A DNA stretch of 64,000 nt from Pseudomonas sp. dw_612. Its GTDB lineage: Bacteria; Pseudomonadota; Gammaproteobacteria; Pseudomonadales; Pseudomonadaceae. Location: positions 62,001 to 126,000 of the forward strand of contig NZ_JAAVVC010000010.1 of assembly GCF_018449725.1 (NCBI RefSeq), given 5' to 3'. Under the pieces are notes generated by a model. That model worked only from the letters and a program-made list of their open reading frames with translations. It was not told the DNA's origin and searched no databases. Both the position numbers and the translations under genes were made by a program. Below, piece after piece: positions 43,266 through 51,446 of the stretch; position 1 is the stretch's first letter; the number at the start of each line of letters is the position of its first letter.

Positions 43266-44519
43266 ATGAAAAAATCCCTGACTCAATTGATGACCGGCCT
43301 CGGCGTGGTCGGTACTGGTTTCATCCCAAGCGTGGTCCACGCCGAGTTTCTCAAGGACAGCAGCGCGACCCTGGACATGAAGAACTATTACTTCAACCGG
43401 GATTACCGCGAGGAGGCTACACAGTCCAAACGTGACGAATGGGCCCAGGGTTTTATCCTCGATATCCAGTCTGGGTTTACCGAAGGCACCGTCGGTTTCG
43501 GCGTGGACGCGGTGGGCATGCTGGGGATCAAACTGGACTCCAGCCCTGATCGTTCCGGCACCGGTTTGCTGGACCGTGGCAGCGACAAGCGCGCGGACGA
43601 TGAGTATTCCAAGCTTGGCCTCACCGGCAAGGCGCGCCTGGCCAAGAGTGAGCTGCGCCTGGGCTACCTGGTGCCCGATTTGCCGACGCTGCAGCCCAAC
43701 ACCAGTCGTCTGTTCCCGCAGTCGTTCAGCGGTACTCAACTGATTTCCAGCGACATCAAGGACCTGACCGTCAGCGTTGGCCAGCTCGATCAGTTCAAGG
43801 ATCGCGATTCCACCGACTACGAAGACATGCGTCTGACAGCGCAGAACAAGGCCTACAAAAGTACCGCCGCCAGTGATCAATTCCGCTTCGCCGGTGGTGA
43901 TTACAAACTCACGCCCACGACCGTGCTCAGTTACCACTTCGCGCAGCTCGAAAGCATTTACAAGCAGCAATACGCGGGCCTGAAAAACAGCTTCGCCCTC
44001 GGTGCGGGCACGCTGAAAACCGACGTGCGTTATTTTGATGCCGATGAAGATGGCTCCGGGCTGGCCGGCAAGGTAGACAACCGTGCCTTGAGTACGCGGC
44101 TGACCTGGAACTGGGGCGGCCACAGCATCGGTGGCGGCTATCAGAAGCAAATGGGCAGCACGCCGTTTACCTACGTCGATGGCGCGGTCACCTACCTGTT
44201 CACCGAATACCAATTGGGCAACTTCACGCAAACCAAGGAGCGTGCCTGGCACGCGCGCTATGACTACGACTTCGCTGCGCTCGGTGTGCCGGGCCTGAAG
44301 TTTTCCACGAAATACGCCAAAGGCGATCAGGCCGAGATCATTGGGTTCAATGGCGAAGGGCGCGAGTGGGAACGGGATCTCGACATCTCGTACGCCTTCC
44401 AGGAGGGGCCGCTCAAAGGGGTTTCGGTGCGCTGGCGCAACGCTCAGAACAACGGCAACTACTACAACGACATGAATGAAAACCGCTTCATCCTCGGCTA
44501 CACCGTGGCGCTTTGGTAG
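43266..44519 (+). CDS. OprD family outer-membrane porin
   Basis: A 417-residue 18-stranded porin. Signal peptide MKKSLTQLMTGLGVVGTGFI through VVHA, then EFLKDSSATLDMKNYYFNRD, the standard OprD start, and the mature chain ends FILGYTVALW with an aromatic C-terminus. OprD proteins admit carboxylates and basic amino acids; this copy probably brings the module's substrate through the outer membrane. AGGAG lies eight bases before the ATG. A perfect twelve-pair hairpin follows its stop. Confidence 0.92.
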   Translation: MKKSLTQLMTGLGVVGTGFIPSVVHAEFLKDSSATLDMKNYYFNRDYREEATQSKRDEWAQGFILDIQSGFTEGTVGFGVDAVGMLGIKLDSSPDRSGTGLLDRGSDKRADDEYSKLGLTGKARLAKSELRLGYLVPDLPTLQPNTSRLFPQSFSGTQLISSDIKDLTVSVGQLDQFKDRDSTDYEDMRLTAQNKAYKSTAASDQFRFAGGDYKLTPTTVLSYHFAQLESIYKQQYAGLKNSFALGAGTLKTDVRYFDADEDGSGLAGKVDNRALSTRLTWNWGGHSIGGGYQKQMGSTPFTYVDGAVTYLFTEYQLGNFTQTKERAWHARYDYDFAALGVPGLKFSTKYAKGDQAEIIGFNGEGREWERDLDISYAFQEGPLKGVSVRWRNAQNNGNYYNDMNENRFILGYTVALW

Positions 44520-44532
44520 TCGATGCCGGTTG

Positions 44533-44564
44533 CCGTCAGCCAGGCTTGAACACCTGGCTGACGG
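44533..44564. terminator. Twelve-pair hairpin after the porin gene
   Basis: CCGTCAGCCAGG pairs perfectly with CCTGGCTGACGG around CTTGAACA. No U-run follows, so it is more likely a partial terminator or mRNA-stabilising 3' hairpin than a full stop to the operon. Confidence 0.6.
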
Positions 44565-44712
44565 TGACATCGCGAGGGCCGATGAACGATTTTTCGGCGC
44601 CTGATCGATTTCACCGATCGGGATCGCCGGGGCCGCCCTTACGGCGATTCAGGGCGGCTCTTTATGATTCACACGGTAGCCGTCCTACTTTTGAACTCGA
44701 GAGTTTTATTTT

Positions 44713-45831
44713 ATGGAACATCGCGAACACGTATTGCTGCAGGCGACTCATGGCAGCCGCAGGCACATCGACAGCGAGCATTACGGACCGGTTGGACAGG
44801 GCCGCAAGATTTATATTCAAGCCGCACTGCATGCTGACGAGATTCCCGCCATGTTGGTGGCCACGTTGTTGCGCCGGCACCTGGTCGCCCTGGAAAAAGC
44901 CAACCGGCTCCAGCACGAAATCGTGTTGGTGGCGGTGGCCAATCCGGTGGGCCTGAGCCAGTACGTCATGGGCGCGCTGAGCGGGCGTTTCGAGCTGGGC
45001 AGCGGGCGCAACTACAACCGTAATTTTCCGGTTCATCATCAGCAGATCGCACGGAAAATCGAAGGCGCGCTGGGACAGGACATCGACCGTAACCGCGAGG
45101 TGATCCGCTCTGCCTGGCGCGAGTGTCTCGACGACTGGCAGCCAATGGATGAATACGGTTCGCTGCAACGCACATTGATGTTGCTCGCGCACGACGCCGA
45201 CGTGGTGCTGGACCTGCATTGCTCCCGTGAGGCGAGCATGCACGTTTACACCGGTGAAGAAGTCTGGGCGGACGTGGAACCGCTTTCGCGTTATCTGGGG
45301 GCCGAAGTTTCACTGTTGGCCAAAGACTCCGAGGGCTACTCCTTCGACGAGGCGCTGTGCCTGCTGTGGACCCGCTTGCAAGGCCTGTTCGACGGCGCAT
45401 TCCCGATCCCCAATGGCACGGTCGCGGTGACGGTCGAGCATCGCGGACAGCGTGATGTTTCCTACGAATTGGCCGAGCAGGATGCCGCCGCGATCATTGA
45501 GTTCCTGATCCACCGCGGCGCTATCGAAGGTCAACCCGCACCCCTGCCCGCGTTGCGTAATCCGGCAACGCCGCTGTCCGGCAGCGAACAGTTCTATGCC
45601 GGCTCGGCAGGCATTCTCGTGCATCGCGTCCCCGTCGGCAGTCAGGTGCAGGCCGGCCAGGCGTTGTTTGACATCGTCGACCCCACGACCGGCGAAGCCA
45701 CCACCATCAGCAGCCACAACACCGGCGTGCTCTATATGCGGCGTGAAATTCGCTACGTCAAACCCGGTGATCCGCTGGGCCGGGTGTCCGGTCCGGTGCC
45801 GATCCGCACGGGCAAGCTCTTGGGTGCCTGA
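44713..45831 (+). CDS. AstE/AspA-type zinc deacylase (M14 family)
   Basis: A 372-residue member of the succinylglutamate desuccinylase/aspartoacylase family. Zinc ligands His40 and Glu43 (ALHADEIP) and His169 (LDLHCSREA), and catalytic Glu242 (VTVEHRGQ). After the catalytic domain comes a C-terminal beta-barrel module of lipoyl-like form (GILVHRVPVGSQVQAGQALF). Such enzymes remove an N-acyl group from an amino or diamino acid; DoeB of ectoine breakdown has the same architecture. The next gene is an ornithine-type aminotransferase, so an N-acyl diamino acid is the best guess for the substrate. Confidence 0.85.
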   Translation: MEHREHVLLQATHGSRRHIDSEHYGPVGQGRKIYIQAALHADEIPAMLVATLLRRHLVALEKANRLQHEIVLVAVANPVGLSQYVMGALSGRFELGSGRNYNRNFPVHHQQIARKIEGALGQDIDRNREVIRSAWRECLDDWQPMDEYGSLQRTLMLLAHDADVVLDLHCSREASMHVYTGEEVWADVEPLSRYLGAEVSLLAKDSEGYSFDEALCLLWTRLQGLFDGAFPIPNGTVAVTVEHRGQRDVSYELAEQDAAAIIEFLIHRGAIEGQPAPLPALRNPATPLSGSEQFYAGSAGILVHRVPVGSQVQAGQALFDIVDPTTGEATTISSHNTGVLYMRREIRYVKPGDPLGRVSGPVPIRTGKLLGA

Positions 45832-45872
45832 CGGCATCGCCTCAAAAAATTCACTGTGTCAGGAAGTTGAAA

Positions 45873-47069
45873 ATGAACGCTGTCGATACGATCGAGCGGG
45901 AGAACCGCTTCTGTGCTCATAACTACTCGCCATTGCCCGTCGTCCTGGTTCAAGGCGAAGGGGTGTGGGCCATCGATGAACAGGGCAAACGCTACCTGGA
46001 CATGATGTCGGCGTATTCCGCGGTCAGTCACGGGCATGTCCACCCACGTATTCGCGAGGCGGCAGTGGCGCAGATCGACAAGATCAGCGTTGTGTCCCGG
46101 GCCTTTTACAGCCAGCCGCTGGGCGCTTTTCTGGAAGCGTTGAGCCGGGTCACCGGGTTTGCCGGCGCGCTGCCGATGAACAGCGGGGCCGAGGCCGTCG
46201 AGACGGCGATCAAAGCCGCGCGGCGCTGGGGTTACCGGGTCAAGGGGATCGAGGCGAATCGGGCGCAAATTGTCGTCGCCGACCAGAACTTCCATGGTCG
46301 CACCTCCACCATCGTCGGCTTCTCGTCCGAACCGTCCTATAAGGCCGACTTCGGTCCGTTCTGTGGCGGATTCAAACAGGCGCGTTTCGGCGACATCGCC
46401 AGTTTTCGTGACGCGATCACCGAGCACACCTGCGCGGTGCTGATCGAACCGATTCAAGGCGAGGCGGGCATTCGTGTGCCGCCAGCGGGGTTCCTGCGTG
46501 AACTGCGCAAGCTGTGTGACGAAACCGATACCTTGTTGATACTCGACGAGATTCAATCCGGCCTGGGGCGCACCGGGAAATGGTTCGCCTTCGAGCACGA
46601 AGGGATTCGTCCTGATGCCTTGATTCTCGGCAAGGCGCTGGGCGGCGGGATCATGCCGGTGTCGGCGTTTGTCGCCGGGCGGGAGATTCTCGATCAGTTC
46701 GATCCCGGCAGCCACGGCTCGACGTTTGGCGGTAATCCGCTGGCCGCGGCCATCGGGCTTGAAGCCTTGAAGGTGCTGGATGAAGAAGGCCTGATTGAAA
46801 ACAGTGCGCGTCTCGGGGAGCACTTGATCAAGCGCCTGCAAGGCTTGAACGACCCGGTGATTCGAGAGGTGCGCGGTCGTGGATTATGGGTTGGTATCGA
46901 GTTGACGCGTGCGGCCAAACCCTACTGTGAAGCCTTGCTCAAGGAAGGCGTGCTCACCCGTGAAACCCACGAAAACGTGTTGCGCGTGGCGCCCCCACTG
47001 TCGATCACCCTCGACGAACTGGAGTGGGGGCTGGCCCGGATCGAGCGGGTGTTCGAGCAGATGCGCTGA
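45873..47069 (+). CDS. rocD: Ornithine--oxo-acid aminotransferase-like PLP enzyme
   Basis: A 398-residue class III aminotransferase. The PLP lysine is Lys254 (ILGKALGGG), with Asp225-Glu226 (LILDEIQ) binding the pyridine ring. YLDMMSAYSAVSHGHVHPRI near residue 41 matches ornithine aminotransferase closely. It would move the terminal amino group of ornithine or a similar diamino acid to 2-oxoglutarate. ATG 45873 has AGGAAG six bases upstream; the TTG at 45867 is a worse start. It sits 41 bases after the deacylase, suggesting successive steps. Confidence 0.85.
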   Translation: MNAVDTIERENRFCAHNYSPLPVVLVQGEGVWAIDEQGKRYLDMMSAYSAVSHGHVHPRIREAAVAQIDKISVVSRAFYSQPLGAFLEALSRVTGFAGALPMNSGAEAVETAIKAARRWGYRVKGIEANRAQIVVADQNFHGRTSTIVGFSSEPSYKADFGPFCGGFKQARFGDIASFRDAITEHTCAVLIEPIQGEAGIRVPPAGFLRELRKLCDETDTLLILDEIQSGLGRTGKWFAFEHEGIRPDALILGKALGGGIMPVSAFVAGREILDQFDPGSHGSTFGGNPLAAAIGLEALKVLDEEGLIENSARLGEHLIKRLQGLNDPVIREVRGRGLWVGIELTRAAKPYCEALLKEGVLTRETHENVLRVAPPLSITLDELEWGLARIERVFEQMR

Positions 47070-47090
47070 AGTGGCGTGGGCGCGCCCGGA

Positions 47091-47915
47091 TCACAACTGC
47101 CCACGCAAGCCAAACCGCTTCATCAGCCCGGATTCCAGCAACCCTTTGGGCAACAGCCCCGCCAGCAACGGCAATGCCCGGCTGCCGTTGCCCAGGCGCA
47201 GCAGTCGCGGCGGTTTGTTCTGTTGTGCAGCCTTGAGCAAACCGGCGGCAAATTCGCTGGCCGGGGTCGGGTTGTCCTGGGACGCCTTGGCCCGGGCGCG
47301 AATGCCTTCGCGCAACGGCCACCACGGCGATTGCTCGGTGATCAGTTGTTCGGCTTCATGGCCGGCATTCTTGGCAAAACTCGAGGCAATGGCGCCGGGC
47401 TGCACTTCCATCACGCGGATGCCGAACGGTGCCAGTTCCATGCGCAACGCATCGCTCAAGGCATGCACGGCGGCTTTCGAGGCGCAGTAAGCACCGGCGA
47501 ACGGCGTAACCAGAACCCCGGACACGCTGCCGATGTTCACCACCAACCCTTTGGCCCGGCGCAACACCGGGAACAGCGCACGGGTCACACCGACCACGGC
47601 AAACACATTAGTTTCGAACTGGCGCTGCATCGCCGGCACGCCGCCATCGAGCAGCGGCCCCATGGCGCCGTAACCGGCATTGTTGATCAACACGTCGAGA
47701 CCGCCATGCTGCTGGTTGATCCGCTCGCTCAGTTGCTGGAGTGCGGCGCCATCGTTGACGTCCAGCTGCACCGCCGTGAAACCGGCCGCCGCCAGAATGG
47801 CTACGTCTTCAGCCTTGCGGGCACTGGCCCAGACTTCGTAACCGGCGTTTTTGAACACATCCGCCAGGGCGCGGCCGATGCCGCTGGAACAACCGGTAAT
47901 CAACGCAACGGGCAT
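47091..47915 (-). CDS. Short-chain dehydrogenase/reductase
   Basis: A 274-residue SDR. Cofactor loop TGCSSGIG (residues 7-14), NNAG motif (LINNAGYG), catalytic Ser (IGSVSG), and YxxxK (Tyr-Cys-Ala-Ser-Lys in AYCASKAAV). Sequence fits the group acting on lipids, steroids or retinol-like alcohols; the substrate is unknown. The frame is open to 48134 but MPVALITG at 47915 is the family start, with AAGGA in front. It lies convergent with the aminotransferase gene. Confidence 0.88.
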   Translation of the reverse strand: MPVALITGCSSGIGRALADVFKNAGYEVWASARKAEDVAILAAAGFTAVQLDVNDGAALQQLSERINQQHGGLDVLINNAGYGAMGPLLDGGVPAMQRQFETNVFAVVGVTRALFPVLRRAKGLVVNIGSVSGVLVTPFAGAYCASKAAVHALSDALRMELAPFGIRVMEVQPGAIASSFAKNAGHEAEQLITEQSPWWPLREGIRARAKASQDNPTPASEFAAGLLKAAQQNKPPRLLRLGNGSRALPLLAGLLPKGLLESGLMKRFGLRGQL

Positions 47916-47946
47916 GGCGCGGTCCTTGTGCAATAAGAAGAGGAAG

Positions 47947-48411
47947 TCAGTCGGAGAAACTACCCTGCAAACGCTCGGCGCGAAACTCCAGGGTTTGCGG
48001 GCGATAACCGGGGCGAAGCGGTGGCAACGGCAAGCAGTCTTCCCAATTGGCGCCGGCCTGCAATTCACCGGGACCACGATAGCGCGGGGCGGCGTATTGA
48101 TTGTCGGCCAGGTTGACCGTGTCGCCGGGTGCATAAGCGGCGATGCGCCAGCGCAGTTCGGTGAGCGGCACGTCGTTGCCGTTGTTCATTGTCAGTTGCA
48201 ACGGGCGATCCGCCGGGCAGCGTTCCGGGGCGTAGCTGATACGCAACTCAAGGCGTGCCAGTTGCTTGATTTCGCGGTTGTCCAGCCAGATCACCCACGT
48301 AGCGACCAGGCCCAAACCGACGGCAGCGGCCACGGACACGGGCAACGCTTTCTCAGGGTAGCGCAACAACAGGATCAGCCAGGTGATGACCAGCAGGACG
48401 CCGATGAACAT
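47947..48411 (-). CDS. Unrecognised membrane-anchored small protein
   Basis: A 154-residue protein with two N-terminal membrane helices (FIGVLLVITWLILLLRY and SVAAAVGLGLVATWVIWL) and a C-terminal 110-residue soluble beta-rich domain (LELRISYAPERCPADRPLQL, then PLTELRWRIAAYA). I do not recognise the family. The soluble part probably lies in the periplasm. AAGGAG is nine bases before ATG 48411; the SDR gene follows 31 bases after its stop, so the two may form an operon. Confidence 0.75.
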   Translation of the reverse strand: MFIGVLLVITWLILLLRYPEKALPVSVAAAVGLGLVATWVIWLDNREIKQLARLELRISYAPERCPADRPLQLTMNNGNDVPLTELRWRIAAYAPGDTVNLADNQYAAPRYRGPGELQAGANWEDCLPLPPLRPGYRPQTLEFRAERLQGSFSD

Positions 48412-48580
48412 GTTTGAACGCTCCTTGAACTCGTGCGCACCATCCTACCGAAGCGCCGCCGGATTGCACATTGATGGTCCATGCTGGTTGCCGTTGGTCG
48501 GCACTGTAATTTCTGACAGTAGCCACGGGAGCCATCGCCGAGATTAGATTGGCGCTGTGCGATTGAGATAGCGACTGATC

Positions 48581-51364
48581 ATGCAGATGCCAGCCATTCA
48601 CCGCCGAACACCGAGGCTGATCGCCAACGATCCGCGAGGCTTGCCCGCTCGCGTTGTTGATTACCTGCGCCACACTCCGGGCGAAGTTGCGCAACCGCGC
48701 ATCAACCGCACGTTTCATGATGCTGCGGGGCGAGCGGTGCGGGAGTGGGACCCGCGATTGTGGCAACGGCAAAGCGACGATCCGTCGGGCCCGGCCAATG
48801 TCACCACCGTCCATTCGCTGACCGGCCAAGTGCTGCACAGGCTGAGCGTCGACGCCGGGCCACACGTCATGCTGTTGGGGGTGGCGGGTCAGACGCTTTT
48901 GCAGTGGGATGGGCGAGGGACGCGTCAGCGTTCGGAGTACGACGAACTGCTGCGCCCGCGAGAGCGCTTCGAGCAGGCCAGGGACCAGGCGGAACATGCT
49001 GTCGAGCGATTTCAATACGGCGCCGTCTTGCCGGAACTGGCCTTGCACAACCAGTGCGGCAAGTTGATTCGCCATGACGATCCGGCTGGCATCCTGCATT
49101 TGAATGACTACAACCTCTTGGGCGACAACACCGAACAGACCCGGGTTTTTGAAGACGCTCAATTCTTCACCACCCGTTGGCGCTTCAACCCCTCGGGTAC
49201 GTTGCTGGAGCAGGTTGATGCCAGGGGCAATCACCAGAAGTTCAGTCTGACCCTGGATGGTCAGTTGCGCGCCGTGCAGCTGCAATTGGACGGGCAAGTC
49301 CCGTGGCAAACGCTGGTCAGTGATATCCGTTACGACGCCGAGGGCCGCATCGTGGAACAGACCGCCGGTAACGGTGTGCAAACCACCTGTCGCTATCGCA
49401 CCGCAGACGGGCGCCTGCTGGAACGACAGGCAGAAGATGCCAACGCCCGGGTCCTGCAACACTTGGTTTATGACTATGACCCGATGGGCAATGTGTTGAG
49501 CATCGAAGATCGCGCCCAACCGGTACGCTACTTCGCCAACCAACGCGTCGAGCCGATCAGTCATTTTGCCTATGACAGCCTTTATCGTTTGATCGAGGCA
49601 TCTGGCCGGGAATCGGGTGGACCCAGCCAGGGACCGCAATCCATGGGCCGCGTCGATCCGTCAGCGATTAGCAACTACCGGCAGACCTACGACTATGACG
49701 AGGGCGACAATCTGCTCAAATTGACCCATGTGGGTGCGCAAAGTCCGGGGCATCAGCTCGAAGCCGCGCGTTATAGCAATCGCTGCTTGCCTTGGCGTGG
49801 CGATGTCCCGCCGACGGAGGAACAAATCGCGGCAGCCTTCGACGCCAATGGCAATCTGCGGGAGCTCGAACCCGGACGCGCGTTGACATGGAACCTGCGT
49901 AACCAGTTGCAATCGGTCAGCCCGGTGCAGCGTGCGTCCGGGCTTGACGACAGCGAGTCGTACACTTACGACGGCGCTGGGCAACGGGTTCGCAAAGTTC
50001 GTCTGCTGCACACGAGCGCCCGTGCCGTAACCGCCGACGCGTGCTACCTGCCGGGCCTGGAGTTGCGCACGGATGCCGGCACGGGTGAGGTGTGGCAGGT
50101 CATCACTGCAGTGGCGGGCCTGAGCGAGGTTCGCGTGCTGCATTGGGAAAGTGCGCCGCCGTCCGGTATTGCCAATGACCAGTACCGGTACAGCCTCAGC
50201 GATCATCTGCGCTCTTGCACGATGGAGTTATCGGCGCAGGCCAGCATCATCAGCCAGGAGGTTTACTACCCCTTTGGTGACACCGCGTGGTTTGCGGCGG
50301 ACAACGAGGTTGAAGCCCGCTATCGGTTCGTGCGCTATTCGGGCAAAGAACGTGATGCGACGGGGCTCTACTACTATGGCTACCGTTACTACCTGCCGTG
50401 GCTGCAGCGCTGGCTCAACCCGGACCCCGCAGGTGGGATCGACGGCCATAACCGCTATCGGGCGATGCGTAACAATCCACTGGTCTATGAAGATCCGGAT
50501 GGTAGGACGCCGAACAAGACGTCCTCGACTGAGCCTCGTGATCAGATGTATCACGATCTGGCGGAGCGAGGTCTGGTGACCCAACTGCAAGCGGCGGGGA
50601 TGCAACCCATCCGCAATTTTTTTGAACAGAGCCCGGACCGGAATGTGCAGGCCTATCGCCGGGAAATACCCAGAGCCTTGGAGGAGTTGGGTGCCAAGGA
50701 CAGCTCGAACCTCATGAACACCCACCAAGCCCACGTGATCGCCGCCGCTCGCACAAACACTGCATCACCCTCCGGAGCGGTGCTCTATCACGCGGGTGAG
50801 CTCATATCCTCTGTGATGAGCAGGGTGATCGGTGAAAACCTGACAAGCCAGGTCATGGGACCGTTGTCGGAGGCTTTCAACAGTCCGGTCGGATCACCGG
50901 AGGTCTTGGCCGCCCGGCGCGGTACGGTGGCGTCGGTTTTCGTGGTGGGTGGCACACTGGCAATGCGCGCCAAACATCCGGTGGTGCAAGCGCTCGGCGC
51001 TGCGAGTGTGGCAGCGGGCAATCTCATGAAACAGTCGGAAGAGCAGACGGTCATCCAGTATCGAATACTTATAGCCGGCGCGTTCTCCGGGGCATCGACC
51101 CTTGGATCTTCAACTCAGGCATCGACAATATTCGAGGAGTCGGCCATCGCCTTTGGACGGCAGCTTGATCAGGTCGTGCCGGGTGCCCGGCCGTCGCTAT
51201 TCGTCGATGTACCTGAACCGGAAGCGACACCGCCCGGCCCGCTGGCACAGCAGCTATTTGCGGTGGCGTTTGGTCCGACGGAAAATGAACAGCCGCTACC
51301 CGACGCCCCACGGCACTTCAAAAGCAGGCCCGCTCCGTCGATGAGAAAGTTGTCGCGCGGGTAA
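48581..51364 (+). CDS. RHS-repeat/TccC-like polymorphic toxin
   Basis: A 927-residue protein. Residues 1 to about 645 are a YD/RHS shell: repeats such as YDAEGRIVEQ, YDYDPMGN, FDANGNLREL and YDGAGQRVRK, then the RHS core YRFVRYSGKERDATGLYYYG and YLPWLQRWLNPDP, closing with NNPLVYEDPDGR. This is the C-component (TccC) type of insecticidal toxin complex, whose shell encloses and self-cleaves a variable C-terminal toxin. The last 280 residues have no family I recognise; they include hydrophobic Gly/Ala-rich stretches (VFVVGGTLAMRAKHPVVQAL). No TcA or TcB gene and no immunity gene flank it. A terminator follows. Confidence 0.85.
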   Translation: MQMPAIHRRTPRLIANDPRGLPARVVDYLRHTPGEVAQPRINRTFHDAAGRAVREWDPRLWQRQSDDPSGPANVTTVHSLTGQVLHRLSVDAGPHVMLLGVAGQTLLQWDGRGTRQRSEYDELLRPRERFEQARDQAEHAVERFQYGAVLPELALHNQCGKLIRHDDPAGILHLNDYNLLGDNTEQTRVFEDAQFFTTRWRFNPSGTLLEQVDARGNHQKFSLTLDGQLRAVQLQLDGQVPWQTLVSDIRYDAEGRIVEQTAGNGVQTTCRYRTADGRLLERQAEDANARVLQHLVYDYDPMGNVLSIEDRAQPVRYFANQRVEPISHFAYDSLYRLIEASGRESGGPSQGPQSMGRVDPSAISNYRQTYDYDEGDNLLKLTHVGAQSPGHQLEAARYSNRCLPWRGDVPPTEEQIAAAFDANGNLRELEPGRALTWNLRNQLQSVSPVQRASGLDDSESYTYDGAGQRVRKVRLLHTSARAVTADACYLPGLELRTDAGTGEVWQVITAVAGLSEVRVLHWESAPPSGIANDQYRYSLSDHLRSCTMELSAQASIISQEVYYPFGDTAWFAADNEVEARYRFVRYSGKERDATGLYYYGYRYYLPWLQRWLNPDPAGGIDGHNRYRAMRNNPLVYEDPDGRTPNKTSSTEPRDQMYHDLAERGLVTQLQAAGMQPIRNFFEQSPDRNVQAYRREIPRALEELGAKDSSNLMNTHQAHVIAAARTNTASPSGAVLYHAGELISSVMSRVIGENLTSQVMGPLSEAFNSPVGSPEVLAARRGTVASVFVVGGTLAMRAKHPVVQALGAASVAAGNLMKQSEEQTVIQYRILIAGAFSGASTLGSSTQASTIFEESAIAFGRQLDQVVPGARPSLFVDVPEPEATPPGPLAQQLFAVAFGPTENEQPLPDAPRHFKSRPAPSMRKLSRG

Positions 51365-51373
51365 AGCAAAAAA

Positions 51374-51430
51374 AGCCCCCGCCCAACCCACTGCGGATAG
51401 GGAATACGCAGTGGGTTGGACGAGGGCTTT
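51374..51430. terminator. Bidirectional terminator between RHS gene and algA
   Basis: AAGCCCCCGCCCAACCCACT and AGTGGGTTGGACGAGGGCTT form a long stem with A-run before and TTTTTATTTT after. It ends both the RHS transcript and the alginate operon, whose last gene stops at 51447. Confidence 0.88.
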
Positions 51431-51446
51431 TTATTTTGCAGAACGC

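Noticed and set aside
41360..43267. A 635-residue minus-strand open frame opposite the double ATPase gene
   Set aside because: The plus strand encodes a textbook ABC ATPase with all motifs. The antisense frame has no ribosome site or family similarity and arises from high G+C codon bias.
44520..44712. Small ORF running from 44513 into the deacylase gene
   Set aside because: It overlaps the deacylase start in a different frame, has no ribosome site or family match, and crosses a perfect hairpin.
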